Shown one piece after another: positions 43,921 to 53,040 of a stretch of DNA of 64,000 bases. The notes below the pieces were generated by a model that saw only the letters and a program-made list of their open reading frames with translations, had not been told where the DNA came from and ran no database searches. The stretch is from DATBJG01 sp963790545. GTDB lineage: Bacteria; Acidobacteriota; Vicinamibacteria; Vicinamibacterales; JAMQPK01. Both the position numbers and the translations under genes were made by a program. The DNA lies in the NCBI GenBank assembly GCA_963790545.1, contig CAWBPA010000026.1, positions 131,554 through 195,553 on the forward strand. Reading direction: 5' to 3'. Positions within the stretch are counted from its first letter, which is position 1. Each line of letters starts with the position of its first letter.

Positions 43921-44097
43921 ATTGGCTCAGCATTCCGAGGCACCGAGGCGAGTCCATGAAACGGTACGCCCCCACAGCCTCAATCGCCGGGGCTCCCGCG
44001 ATGTCAACGCCACCGGTGCGGGGGATTATACGGGTGGTCATTGCCACGCAGAAGCTGATTCGAGCCCGAGGGCCGCGAGACTGAAGATGTGTCTTGA

Positions 44098-45765
44098 TTG
44101 TCGAAACGGAAGCCAACGATCATAAGCCCGGTGTTTTCACGTGAGTGGCCAGCCGTCTATCGGGTGGCCGCTTTGTCGGTCAGCGTCTTCCTCTTTCTGG
44201 CACGGCTCTGGCCTCGCACCGCGCCATACGCACCTTCCTATCCGGTTCTCACTGTCATCTTCGGCGCCACGATTGCCGCCATCGTTCTGACCTGGGACCG
44301 CTTCACAGTCGGGACGTCGATTGACTCGAAATCCCGACGCGCCGTGCCAGCCGTGGCCGCGGCGTTCCCTGCAGCGCTTCTCATCTATTTTGGACAACGC
44401 TGGGTCGACGACATGCTTTGGAACCCGTATCGCGCGGACATGCTCATCATCATTCGTGAGGCGACGCAGAGGTTTCTTGATGGCCAAAACCCCTACTTCA
44501 CGTACCGGAACACTTACGATGCCCCATGGGACTTCGTTCTCTCGTACGGTCCGTTGCTCTGGGGTCCGTTCGTGGCAGCGCAATTGTTGCAGATGGACAT
44601 GAGGGTCGTGACCATCGCCGGCGAACTGTTCGTGCCGCTGTGGTGTGGCATCGCGATGACCGTGGAGGCTGCACGGTCCCGGTGGATTGCCGCGGCCGCG
44701 TGGGGAGCGCTTTTTGTGCTGGTGCTCGTCAGTTTCGACGTGTCCGACTACACGCTCATGGGCCACACGCCAGTGTACTGGCCTCTGCTCCCAATTTTTG
44801 CGGCCATCGTCACACGCCAGCACTGGCGTTGGGCGGCGTTTGCGCTAGGACTCCTCATCGTTGCGCGGAGCACGATGGTCGCGCTCGCGCCGATCCTGTT
44901 GATGGCTGTCTGGGTCAACAATCGCCGGACTTGGCTGCCTGTCTTCGCCATTCTGTCCGCCACGGTCCTCGGGCTGCTCCTGCCATTCCTCATATGGGAC
45001 GCGCATGCCATCTGGGATGGCATGGTTGCCACGTATCCGAGGGTCATGAAACAGGTGGTCTGGACGTCGGCTGGAACCGGTGCCACAGACACGGTGGGAT
45101 TAACCGGCTGGCTGCTCGCTCATCGTCTCGAGCGATTCGTTGAGCCGAGCCAGATGATCGCCATGGCCTTGGTATACGGTCTCGCATGGCGTCCCATCCG
45201 GCGTGGTGCTCGGCCTTTGCCCTGGATGGGCCTTGCACTCCTCGTTTTCAGCATGACGTCGCTGTGGCCGGTCTTTTACATTTATTACGACGTGCTCTTG
45301 CTCTTCGTCTCGGCAGCTCTTGCCGAAGCGCTCGACAATCGCCTCCACTTGAAGAGCTGGCTGCTCTCACTTGGCGCGACCGTCGTTCTCGTGGTCGCCA
45401 TCGTCGGCATCAAAGCAAAGCCAAATCCCGAGTTTGTCCGTGGGTCGGCAGTCGGCGCCAGGGTTTTCGGATCGAGCCCTTCGGCTCTTCCAGTGCCTCG
45501 TCGTTCGGTTTCTGCTGCAGACATCGTCATTGCCTGTCAGTTATCGCGCACCGCCGACGGGGATGCTGAGATGGTTACGGCCTATCTCAATGGCAGGCCC
45601 CTTTGGACCGCACGCGTGCTCGAGGGCCCACAGGAGATCAGATTTGTGGCCCCAAGCTCCGCCTGGCGAATTGGCCATAACCGACTCGAGCTCAAGTCGG
45701 CCCGGCAGGATTTGCCGCCGCCCGCACTGCTCATTACTCGAGTCGCGGTCATCCCGCGGATGTAG
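44098..45765 (+). CDS. GT-C-like polytopic membrane protein
   Basis: The 555-residue protein has about ten to twelve membrane helices and a large C-terminal domain. A repeated Trp/Tyr-rich loop (GQRWVDDMLWNPYRADMLII, then DGQNPYFTYRNTYDAPWD) in the first third resembles the periplasmic loop of GT-C glycosyltransferases that use lipid-linked sugars. The C-terminal soluble part (ADIVIACQLSRTADGDAEMV) may bind sugar. The start is TTG at 44098 or GTG at 44131. The function is uncertain; mannosyl or glucosyl transfer to lipids or cell wall is only a hypothesis. Confidence 0.7.
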   Translation: MSKRKPTIISPVFSREWPAVYRVAALSVSVFLFLARLWPRTAPYAPSYPVLTVIFGATIAAIVLTWDRFTVGTSIDSKSRRAVPAVAAAFPAALLIYFGQRWVDDMLWNPYRADMLIIIREATQRFLDGQNPYFTYRNTYDAPWDFVLSYGPLLWGPFVAAQLLQMDMRVVTIAGELFVPLWCGIAMTVEAARSRWIAAAAWGALFVLVLVSFDVSDYTLMGHTPVYWPLLPIFAAIVTRQHWRWAAFALGLLIVARSTMVALAPILLMAVWVNNRRTWLPVFAILSATVLGLLLPFLIWDAHAIWDGMVATYPRVMKQVVWTSAGTGATDTVGLTGWLLAHRLERFVEPSQMIAMALVYGLAWRPIRRGARPLPWMGLALLVFSMTSLWPVFYIYYDVLLLFVSAALAEALDNRLHLKSWLLSLGATVVLVVAIVGIKAKPNPEFVRGSAVGARVFGSSPSALPVPRRSVSAADIVIACQLSRTADGDAEMVTAYLNGRPLWTARVLEGPQEIRFVAPSSAWRIGHNRLELKSARQDLPPPALLITRVAVIPRM

Positions 45766-45808
45766 TGCACCAATCGCTGCGCTTTCTCCTCTCATGTAGT
45801 ATGACGAC

Positions 45809-46619
45809 GTGATTCTCAGGGCGCGACCGCCATCGAAGCCTCTCTGCCGGCATGTTCAGTGCCTCTGGTACCACGAAGGCCTGGACTCGTCGCTGGAACG
45901 GTTGCTGCCAAACGGCGCAATCGAGCTCATTGTCGATCTATCGGAAGGTCCAAGACAGTGGGGCGATGGAGAGTTCGAGAACAAGAGGTCGGTCTCTCGA
46001 AGCTGGCTCTCAGGTCAGCACAGCCGACCGATAACCGTCGACGGTGCGACGAATTCCTGCATGATCGGCGTCCAGTTCAAACCGGGTGGTGCGTTCCCGT
46101 TTGTGCCAGGACCAGTGGCCGAGTTGAATGACAACGTTACGGAACTCGATGCGCTCTGGAGATCCCTGGCCAACGAACTCCGTGAGCGGCTGCTCGAAAC
46201 ACGGGATATCGATTCGCGCTTCACGATTCTCGAAACAGGTCCTGATGCAGCGCGCGGCAGGACGGCTGACAGTCGATCAGTCGCTGGCCTACGTGCTCCA
46301 CCGGCTACAGGCGAGCCCAGAGAGCATCACGATCCGCCAGCTTGCGAACGACGCAGGGCTGTCTCAGAAGCGCCTGATGGGCATATTCGAGCGTCATGTC
46401 GGCCTGAAGCCCAAGATGCTCTCGCGCGTCTTGCGTCTTCAGCGAGTCCTGCAGCATATCGAACTGGAACCCGCCACGCCGTGGAGCATCCTGGCAGCTC
46501 AGTATGGGTATTGCGATCAATCCCACCTCGTCAAGGATTTCGGGGCCATCACGAGTCTGCGTCCCACCCACTACCTCAAAGCCAAGGGTGAATCACTCAA
46601 TTGGGTTCCATTCGCCTGA
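45809..46619 (+). CDS. AraC family transcriptional regulator, frame broken once
   Basis: The N-terminal beta domain is like DUF6597 (SWLSGQHSRPITVDGATNSC), and the C-terminus is a clear AraC helix-turn-helix pair: IRQLANDAGLSQKRLMGIF and WSILAAQYGYCDQSHLVKDF. Near 46230 one extra G (AAACAGGTCC) shifts the frame; deleting it joins LETV to LMQRAAGRL. The total of about 269 aa is normal. The GTG start gives VILRARPPSKPLCRHVQCLW. It probably regulates nearby or distant genes; no dyad for it was found. Confidence 0.88.
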
Positions 46620-46693
46620 GGGCGATTTTTTACAAGACGTGCCTCCTCGGGTTCGATAGAGTCCCGTCGCACCACTTACGAGAGGAGGCGGAA

Positions 46694-47092
46694 TTGGAAT
46701 CGGTCAACTACCTCGCCGTGCTCGTTGCCGCAATCTCGACCTTCGTGATTGGCGGCCTCTGGTATTCGCCTCTGCTCTTCCAGAGGGCCTGGATGCGGTC
46801 GAACAACTTCACCGAAGCGGATCTTGGCACGGGCGCCACTGGCAAGATCTTCGGGCTCGCGTTCGTGTTTGCGTTGGTGATGTCGTTCAATCTCGCGATG
46901 TTTCTCAATGCTCCCGACACGACCTGGACCTGGGGCGCAGCTGCAGGCGCGCTGGCGGCGGTGTGGGTCGCGCTTGGGATCGGTACCGTTGCACTGTTCG
47001 AACGGCGGCCGCTGGCATACACGGCTATTAATGGAGGCTACTGGCTCGTCGCCTTCGTGATCATGGGGACCATTCTCGGCGCGTGGCGTTGA
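46694..47092 (+). CDS. DUF1761 domain membrane protein
   Basis: The protein starts at TTG 46694 because GAGGAGG stands five bases upstream, which makes LESVNYLAVLVAAISTFVIG the natural start. It has about four membrane helices and family motifs GGLWYSPLLFQRAW and FALVMSFNLAMFL, ending GYWLVAFVIMGTILGAW. At 132 residues it fits DUF1761. Its role is unknown. It follows the AraC gene on the same strand by about seventy bases. Confidence 0.85.
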   Translation: MESVNYLAVLVAAISTFVIGGLWYSPLLFQRAWMRSNNFTEADLGTGATGKIFGLAFVFALVMSFNLAMFLNAPDTTWTWGAAAGALAAVWVALGIGTVALFERRPLAYTAINGGYWLVAFVIMGTILGAWR

Positions 47093-47101
47093 CGGTGTTC
47101 A

Positions 47102-47765
47102 TTAGAACACCCAGCTCGCGTGCGACCCGACACGGACGGTGCTGAGCATCCCCGCTGGCGCGATGAAGCGTTCGAGCCTGGGTTCCTCATCGAAGAGGTG
47201 CCGCGAACGAATATCAACGCCCAACCCCAACCGGCGGGAAATCCGCACATCGACGCCCCCACCGACGGACAGCGCGAAAGTTCTCTTCGACCGAGTGAAC
47301 TCGACTGGCACGAGGAGAGTCTCCACAACCTGGCCTCCCATCAACACCGGGTCCGATCACCGTATATCGTTGACGCAGATGAGCGATGCCCACGCCGGCG
47401 AGCACATAGGGTCGGACCTTTCTCCACGGCCGCGATTCGAAGACGAGATGCGGGATGAGTGACAGACTCCGGCCCTTCACCGGGAGCTGACCCCCAAGGA
47501 CGCACACCCGTGGAGCCGGGCACAGGTCGATGGCGAACTCCAGGTTTTTCGAGTACGCCAGTTCGAACTCCACGCCGACGTGGCGGGTTGGCCAATAGCT
47601 CAGGGCCGCGCCGAAGGAGGGTGCCACGCCGCCATCCCCGAGCGACACCCCGGCGGATCCTGATGCCCGGCCACGCGGCTCCCCATCGCCTTGAGCGCAA
47701 ACAGGAACTGCCGTCGCGAGCAGGCAAAGGCTAAACACGAAGGTCCTCAAACGTGTCCCTTTCAA
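47102..47765 (-). CDS. Outer-membrane beta-barrel protein, frame broken once
   Basis: The first part carries a signal peptide (TFVFSLCLLATAVPVCAQ) and strands such as GVAPSFGAALSYWPTRHVGV. The second part (GGQVVETLLVPVEFTRSKRT, ALSVGGGVDVRISRRLGLGV) is in the next frame and closes with the terminal Phe SHASWVF. The frame changes near 47343, where one extra base breaks the join between VIGPG and VLMGGQ. Together they make a barrel of about 220 residues, a typical OmpW/OmpA-like size. Function unknown. Confidence 0.75.
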
Positions 47766-47820
47766 TGGCCCTTTCGGGCCATTTTCGCCTCTGGCCCTCT
47801 TGTCCTATCGTAATGGCGAC

Positions 47821-47877
47821 TTGACAGGTCGGCATTCCGACGGTAGGCTAGTCCCTTCTTTATGAGACTGAGTCTCA
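47821..47877 (+). promoter_or_regulatory. Promoter and Fur-box-like dyad of the TonB receptor
   Basis: TTGACA (47821-47826) is 17 bases from TAGGCT (47844-47849), and a perfect dyad TGAGACT-G-AGTCTCA (47863-47877) lies just after the predicted start site. Position and AGTCTCA/TGAGACT sequence resemble iron-repressed operators of the Fur type. A TonB-dependent siderophore receptor follows. Fur binding is inferred. Confidence 0.6.
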
Positions 47878-47950
47878 ATATCGGATTCCAGTCACTCGTC
47901 GGCTGACTCTTTCGAAGGTCAACGCACTGCAAGGACACGGAGTTCAAACA

Positions 47951-50287
47951 ATGCGCGGCTCGCTCCTCGTCCGGATTGTCGTCATGGTTCTCAGTTTCGC
48001 GATGCCGCGACTTGCCGCGGCGCAGGCGCCCTCCCAACCCAGCCTCGTCAGTGGCACGGTCGTCGATGCCTCTGGCGCCAGCGTTTACGGCGCGTCCGTC
48101 ACTCTGCGTATGGGTGCTACCGAACGCCATACCGTCACCGACGTCGCAGGCCGTTTTGCGTTTGACGGGGTACCGCCAGGACGCCTGACGGTCACCGTCA
48201 TGGTGGAGAAATTCGCCCCAGTCACGGTTGATGTCAGTCCGGCCCGCGCAGTCGTCCAGATCGTCTTGCAGCCTGACAGCGTGTCGGAGACAGTGACCGT
48301 GCTCGGCTCCCGCCTGATCGTCCCGAGTGTGACCAGTGCGACCAAGACCGATACCCAGGTCCGAGACGTCCCGCAGTCGGTCAGCATCGTCACCAAAGAG
48401 CTCATCGCCGAACAGCGAATGCAGGGCATGGCCGACGTTGTCCGCTACATGCCCGGCGTTGGAATGGCACAGGGCGAAGGCAATCGAGACACGCCAATCC
48501 TGCGCGGAAATGCTTCGACATCTGACTTCTTCGTGGATGGGGTTCGGGATGACGTGCAGTACTTTCGTGATCTCTATAACGTCGAGCATGTCGAGGCGCT
48601 CAAGGGTCCGAACGCCATGATGTTCGGCCGTGGCGGCGTTGGCGGCGTGATCAATCGCGTGAGTCGTCAGGCCGAATGGCGTCAGGCGCGCGAAATCAAC
48701 CTGCAGTTCGGCTCCTGGAACAATCGCCGCCTGACGGCCGATCTCGGGAGAGGCCTGAACCACAGGACGGCCGCGCGCTTCACCAGCGTCTATGAAAACT
48801 CAGATTCATACCGCGATGGAACCAGTCTGGAGCGCTATGGGATCAACCCGACCATCGCGTTTGCGCTCGGACCCAACACGACGTTGCGCGCGGGATATGA
48901 ATACTTTGTCGACACGCGGACAGCCGACCGTGGGATCTCGTCGTTCAACGGCCGGCCCGTTGTGAGCGATGCGTCGACCTTCTTCGGGAATCCCGATGAC
49001 AGCCAGTCGGATGTGACGGTCAACGTTCTCAGCTCGGTCCTGGAGCACAAGTTTGCAAACGGGATCACACTTCGTAATCGCATCAGCTACGGCAACTACG
49101 ACAAGTTCTACAGGAACGTCTTTCCGGGAGCCGTCAACGCCGAAGGCACGACCGTGAGCCTGTCGGCCTACAACAATGCGACGGACCGTCAGAATCTGTT
49201 CAATCAGACCGACCTGATCCTCTCGCGACGCACGGGACGCCTGAATCACACCTTGATGGCGGGCGCAGAATTGGGCAGACAGGTCACGGACAACTTTCGC
49301 AACACAGGGTTCTTCACGACGCTGGGACCGGCGGTGACGACGATCTCGGTGCCGCTTTCGAACCCGATTACGTCGCTGCCGCTCGAGTACCGTCAAAACG
49401 CCACCGATGCCGACAATCACGGAGTGGCTACAGTGGCGGCCATTTACGCGCAAGATCAGATTGCAGTCGGGGAGCACGTGCAGGCCGTCGTGGGCTTGCG
49501 TTTCGATAGCTTCAACGTGGATTTCCGTAACAACCGCGCGCCAGCCAATTTCTCGAGCAGCGATGGACTTCTGGCTCCGCGACTCGGCCTGATTTACAAA
49601 CCCGTTACGCCTGTCTCAATTTACGGGAGTTACAGCCTCTCGTATCTTCCGCGGGCAGGCGAACAGCTTTCGTCACTGTCATTGTCGAACCAGGCGCTGG
49701 AACCGGAAGCGTTTCGTAACTACGAGGTGGGAGCCAAATGGGATCTCGCGCCATCGCTGGCGTTCACAGCGGCCGTCTATCGGCTGGACCGGAGCAATGT
49801 GATCGTGCCAGACCCTGTTGATCCAGCCCTTTCCCTTCTTGTCGACGCGCAACAGACGAAGGGGCTCGAGCTCGGACTTGGCGGGAGAGTGACGCGCTCC
49901 TGGAGCCTGATTGGCGGGTACGCGTATCAGGACGGAGAGATCACTCGATCCATTTCCGCCACAGCGCGCGCCGGTGCCACGCTGGCTCAACTGCCGAAGC
50001 ACTCCTTCTCTCTGTGGAACAAGTACGACTTTTCGGCCCGGTGGGGCATCGGTCTCGGTTTGATCCATCGAAGCGACATCTTCACCTCGACGGACAACAC
50101 CGTCGTCCTTCCAAGCTTCTTCCGCGTGGATAGCGGGATTTTCTACAACCTCAATTCGAAATTCCAGGCGCAGTTGAATGTCGAGAACCTGTTCGACGAG
50201 GACTACTACGCCTCAGCGCACAGCAATACCAACATCACCCCAGGATCGCCGCGAGCCGTGCGGGTCGCGTTGACGACCCGCTTCTAG
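47951..50287 (+). CDS. TonB-dependent siderophore receptor with N-terminal carboxypeptidase-like domain
   Basis: The 778-residue protein starts with a signal peptide (SLLVRIVVMVLSFAMPRLAA), then a carboxypeptidase-regulatory-like beta domain (GTVVDASGASVYGASVTL). The plug domain has VRDVPQSVSIVTKELIAEQ and the barrel follows. The plug motif ADVVRYMPGVGMAQGEGN and LRGNASTSDFFVDGVRDD are classical for ferric siderophore receptors. The C-terminus ends in a Phe (RVALTTRF). It imports a ligand with TonB energy. A Fur-like dyad stands upstream, so iron control is likely, but the siderophore is unknown. Confidence 0.92.
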   Translation: MRGSLLVRIVVMVLSFAMPRLAAAQAPSQPSLVSGTVVDASGASVYGASVTLRMGATERHTVTDVAGRFAFDGVPPGRLTVTVMVEKFAPVTVDVSPARAVVQIVLQPDSVSETVTVLGSRLIVPSVTSATKTDTQVRDVPQSVSIVTKELIAEQRMQGMADVVRYMPGVGMAQGEGNRDTPILRGNASTSDFFVDGVRDDVQYFRDLYNVEHVEALKGPNAMMFGRGGVGGVINRVSRQAEWRQAREINLQFGSWNNRRLTADLGRGLNHRTAARFTSVYENSDSYRDGTSLERYGINPTIAFALGPNTTLRAGYEYFVDTRTADRGISSFNGRPVVSDASTFFGNPDDSQSDVTVNVLSSVLEHKFANGITLRNRISYGNYDKFYRNVFPGAVNAEGTTVSLSAYNNATDRQNLFNQTDLILSRRTGRLNHTLMAGAELGRQVTDNFRNTGFFTTLGPAVTTISVPLSNPITSLPLEYRQNATDADNHGVATVAAIYAQDQIAVGEHVQAVVGLRFDSFNVDFRNNRAPANFSSSDGLLAPRLGLIYKPVTPVSIYGSYSLSYLPRAGEQLSSLSLSNQALEPEAFRNYEVGAKWDLAPSLAFTAAVYRLDRSNVIVPDPVDPALSLLVDAQQTKGLELGLGGRVTRSWSLIGGYAYQDGEITRSISATARAGATLAQLPKHSFSLWNKYDFSARWGIGLGLIHRSDIFTSTDNTVVLPSFFRVDSGIFYNLNSKFQAQLNVENLFDEDYYASAHSNTNITPGSPRAVRVALTTRF

Positions 50288-50340
50288 AACCAAGAAGACA
50301 CTGTCGGACGGTGTCGGCAGACACCCACCACGCGTCTCGG

Positions 50341-50470
50341 CGGCGGGTCTAACCACCTTCGCCAAGGCTACGGTGGTCCGCCGAAGCTTTATGCGAAGGC
50401 GGAAGACCCGCCGCTACAATGGAGGCTTGTCAGACAGCGCTCCGGTGCAGGCGGGTCATTTAGACCCGCC
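50341..50470. repeat. Large palindromic block: three-way junction plus hairpin
   Basis: Outer arms CGGCGGGTCT (50341-50350) and AGACCCGCCG (50404-50413) enclose ACCACC/GGTGGT and TCCGCC/GGCGGA stems, the same architecture as 492-563. Next to it is a perfect hairpin GGCGGGTC/GACCCGCC (50450-50457/50463-50470). Confidence 0.75.
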
Positions 50471-50501
50471 GTGCCAACGCACTAAGAAGGCGGGATGTCA
50501 C

Positions 50502-51092
50502 ATGACCGTTCCGGACGAGTGCCAGGGAAGGTTGTTTCTGAATGCGAGAACCCATCGAAAGTGGCTGGATCGACCAGTCGGAGACGATCTGCTGCGGGAG
50601 CTGTACGAACTGGCTCGTTGGCCTCCAACATCCGCCAATACACAGCCCATGCGGATCGTGTTCGTGAGAAGCGTAGAAGCCAAGGAGCGGCTTCGAGCCG
50701 CGCTCGACGCCGGCAATGTCGATCAAACCATGAGCGCACCAGTCACGGCCATCGTGGCATACGACACACGGTTTTTTGAGTACATGGACAAGCTGGCTCC
50801 CTCACGGCCGGGGCTGGGTGCGCGGCTGGCAGGAGCCCCGGAACCGGTGCGGGAACGCTTGGCGTTTCAAGGGGGAACCTTGCAGGGGGGATATCTGATG
50901 CTGGCGGCACGAAGCCTCGGACTCGACTGCGGCCCCATGGGCGGTTTCGATCGCGCGCGGGTCGATGCGACGTTCTTCCCCGACGAACGGTGGAAGTCGA
51001 ACTTTCTCCTTAACTTAGGTTACGGCGACGCAAGCGCTCTGCGCCTGCGTGCGCCACGGCTCGAATTCGGCGAGGCGTGCCGAATTGAATAA
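50502..51092 (+). CDS. Nitroreductase family protein, RutE-like
   Basis: The 196-residue flavoprotein starts at the ATG 50502 after AAGAAGG. The N-terminal LFLNARTHRKWLDRPVGDDL and PPTSANTQPMRIVFVRS are the FMN-binding segments of nitroreductases, followed by AFQGGTLQGGYLMLAARSLG and LDCGPMGGFD. The length and the GPMGGFD motif match RutE-like malonic semialdehyde or 3-hydroxypropionate-type reductases. No rut genes are nearby, so the role remains open. A palindromic block lies just upstream. Confidence 0.85.
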   Translation: MTVPDECQGRLFLNARTHRKWLDRPVGDDLLRELYELARWPPTSANTQPMRIVFVRSVEAKERLRAALDAGNVDQTMSAPVTAIVAYDTRFFEYMDKLAPSRPGLGARLAGAPEPVRERLAFQGGTLQGGYLMLAARSLGLDCGPMGGFDRARVDATFFPDERWKSNFLLNLGYGDASALRLRAPRLEFGEACRIE

Positions 51093-51114
51093 ATCTGAAA
51101 TCTTAATTCTTTAG

Positions 51115-51143
51115 TTGACGTAATCTTTCTGACAAGATATAGT
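51115..51143 (+). promoter_or_regulatory. Sigma70-type promoter of blaI with nearby dyad
   Basis: TTGACG (51115-51120) and TATAGT (51138-51143) are 17 bases apart. The dyad TAAT-TG-ATTA (51156-51165) is directly before the ATG at 51169 and is a possible BlaI site. No ribosome site is visible, so translation may start on a very short leader. Confidence 0.55.
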
Positions 51144-51168
51144 CCCCTGAACTTTTAATTGATTAGTT

Positions 51169-51555
51169 ATGGCCAGACGACGGTCACCCACCCTCACTGA
51201 CGTGGAAGCGCGAATCATGACTGTGCTGTGGGACAGAGAGCGCGCGACGGTCGGTGAGGTGGTGACGGCCCTGAAATCCAAGTACGCGGCGGCGTACAGC
51301 ACGGTCCAAACCATCTTGCGGATACTCGAAGCGAAGGGCTACGCGAAACACGAGAAATCGGGCCGGGCATTCATCTACCGTGCCGTCATCGATCAGCGCC
51401 AGGCTCGGCGCCACGCCCTCAGCCATCTCGTGTCCCGCCTCTTTGACAACTCGCCCAGCCTGCTCGTTCTCAACGTACTCGAGAACGATCAAATCGAGCC
51501 GGCCGAGCTCGCACGACTGAAGAAGCTCATTCACGACAGAGGGCAGGAGGAATAG
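51169..51555 (+). CDS. BlaI/MecI family repressor
   Basis: The 128-residue winged-helix protein starts MARRRSPTLTDVEARIMTVL and has the typical ATVGEVVTALKSKYAAAYST, then VQTILRILEAKGYAKHEKSG. It represses its own promoter and an antibiotic- or wall-responsive regulon in related systems. The sensor peptidase is the next gene, overlapping as TAGTG, so they form a classical BlaI/BlaR-type pair. The cleavage site is not obvious by eye. Confidence 0.92.
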   Translation: MARRRSPTLTDVEARIMTVLWDRERATVGEVVTALKSKYAAAYSTVQTILRILEAKGYAKHEKSGRAFIYRAVIDQRQARRHALSHLVSRLFDNSPSLLVLNVLENDQIEPAELARLKKLIHDRGQEE

Positions 51556-53027
51556 TGGACATTCTGCTCAACTGGCTGTGGCAGGGATGTGTGTTGACGG
51601 CATCAGCGTCGATAACGCTGACGTTCTGTCATCGACTCAGCGCAACCACTCGCTATCTGTTGTGGTGGGCCACGCTGGTCGTGGTTCTCACCCTTCCGGC
51701 CTTGCCATTGCTGGTGGCAGCAGTGCTGCCGGCCCCGGACCAATCGAGCTCAGGGCTCGGTTCTCTGTATGCCGTGACGCTTCCGCCTCTGCCCCGCTGG
51801 CCGTTGACCGTCTTCACCGTCTGGTCAATCTGGATCGGCGTGATGCTGTGGAGGGGTGTCAGGGCCGTCACGCGAGTACGAAGGCTCAAACAGGCTTGCC
51901 TCTCGTTCCCGCCGCAGCGCGAGGCTCGACTCGATCACTGGATGTCGATTCGCGCGACCGGACGCCGCGTCCAGCTGATGGTGTCGGATGAAGTACGCTG
52001 CGCGGCCGCCATTGGCCCCTGCGCACCTGTCATTGCCGTGGCGCCGGTTGTTCTTCGCGAATTAGACGACGAGGAGCTCGATCGAATCCTGGTGCACGAA
52101 TGGGCGCACATTCAGAGACGAGATGACATCGCGAGAGTCTTCCAGCTGTTGGTGAATATGCTGGTGGGATTCGTTCCGGCCGTCTGGTGGATCGGCCGCC
52201 GCCTCGAGCTCGAGCGTGAAGTAGCCTGTGACGATCTGGTCATCGAGATCACGGGCAGCCGAACGCTGTACGCCAAAAGCTTGATGAAGCTGATTGAGGT
52301 GCCAGGACGCCCGCGGGATCTGTCGCTCGTGTCGGCTGCGCTCTCGGCACCAACACTCACGACCCGCATTCTCCGACTCCTCGACCGCCGGCGGAATGCT
52401 TCGACACGACGTTCCTCCATGACGCTCGCTCTGGCGTCCTCCGGGCTTCTCGTGCTTGCTCTCACGCTCGCCAGCATGAAGCCGGTGACCCTTGATGCAA
52501 CCGGCTCCCGACCTGGCCCAGGGTCGGACGAGGGTTTCGTATCGCTCTCGTCTACGAACATGAAGGGCCTCATCCAACCGGTCGATAGTACTCGTGACGC
52601 TTTGCCCGGATTATCAGACCCCAACCCGTTGCAACAAGCCGAACGGCAGCGCTCAGAGAAACGGGAGGGCGTTCGGTCAAATTCGAGCGAGCCAGTCTCC
52701 AAAGCAACGGCAAGTGTTTCAGGTCAACCCATGTCAACGATGCCGCGGCCCGTGGAAGAGCCGAATCTGAACGTGGATCAGGCGGCGCCCCTTGCAGGGC
52801 GACCCGTGGCGATTGACATGACGCCGTCCCCACCCGAGTTGCTCGCACCACACTTTGTGTCACCGCCGTCGAAGAACCGTGCTCCGGGCACAACCGAAGC
52901 AACCGTGTCGCCCTGGAGTGCAGCCGCCAACGCGGGTACGGCTCTTGGCCGCACCTCGGAACAGGCGGCCACTCGAACGGCTGGTTTCTTCACCAGGCTC
53001 GGCAAGAACATCGGCAGCTCCTTCTGA
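51555..53027 (+). CDS. M56 (BlaR1-like) membrane sensor peptidase
   Basis: The 490-residue protein has about four membrane helices in its first third. The cytoplasmic zinc motif HEWAH is at residues 181-185 (DDEELDRILVHEWAHIQRRD), followed by EREVACDDLVIEITG, the third zinc ligand. In the family it senses a wall or antibiotic signal and destroys its BlaI repressor. The C-terminal ~170 residues are low in complexity and rich in Pro, Ser and Thr; no penicillin-binding sensor domain is present. That suggests a signal other than beta-lactam binding. Confidence 0.9.
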   Translation: MDILLNWLWQGCVLTASASITLTFCHRLSATTRYLLWWATLVVVLTLPALPLLVAAVLPAPDQSSSGLGSLYAVTLPPLPRWPLTVFTVWSIWIGVMLWRGVRAVTRVRRLKQACLSFPPQREARLDHWMSIRATGRRVQLMVSDEVRCAAAIGPCAPVIAVAPVVLRELDDEELDRILVHEWAHIQRRDDIARVFQLLVNMLVGFVPAVWWIGRRLELEREVACDDLVIEITGSRTLYAKSLMKLIEVPGRPRDLSLVSAALSAPTLTTRILRLLDRRRNASTRRSSMTLALASSGLLVLALTLASMKPVTLDATGSRPGPGSDEGFVSLSSTNMKGLIQPVDSTRDALPGLSDPNPLQQAERQRSEKREGVRSNSSEPVSKATASVSGQPMSTMPRPVEEPNLNVDQAAPLAGRPVAIDMTPSPPELLAPHFVSPPSKNRAPGTTEATVSPWSAAANAGTALGRTSEQAATRTAGFFTRLGKNIGSSF

Positions 53028-53040
53028 CTACAGACCTTTT

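Noticed and set aside
47762..48763. 333-aa minus-strand open frame
   Set aside because: Antisense to the TonB receptor and its leader.
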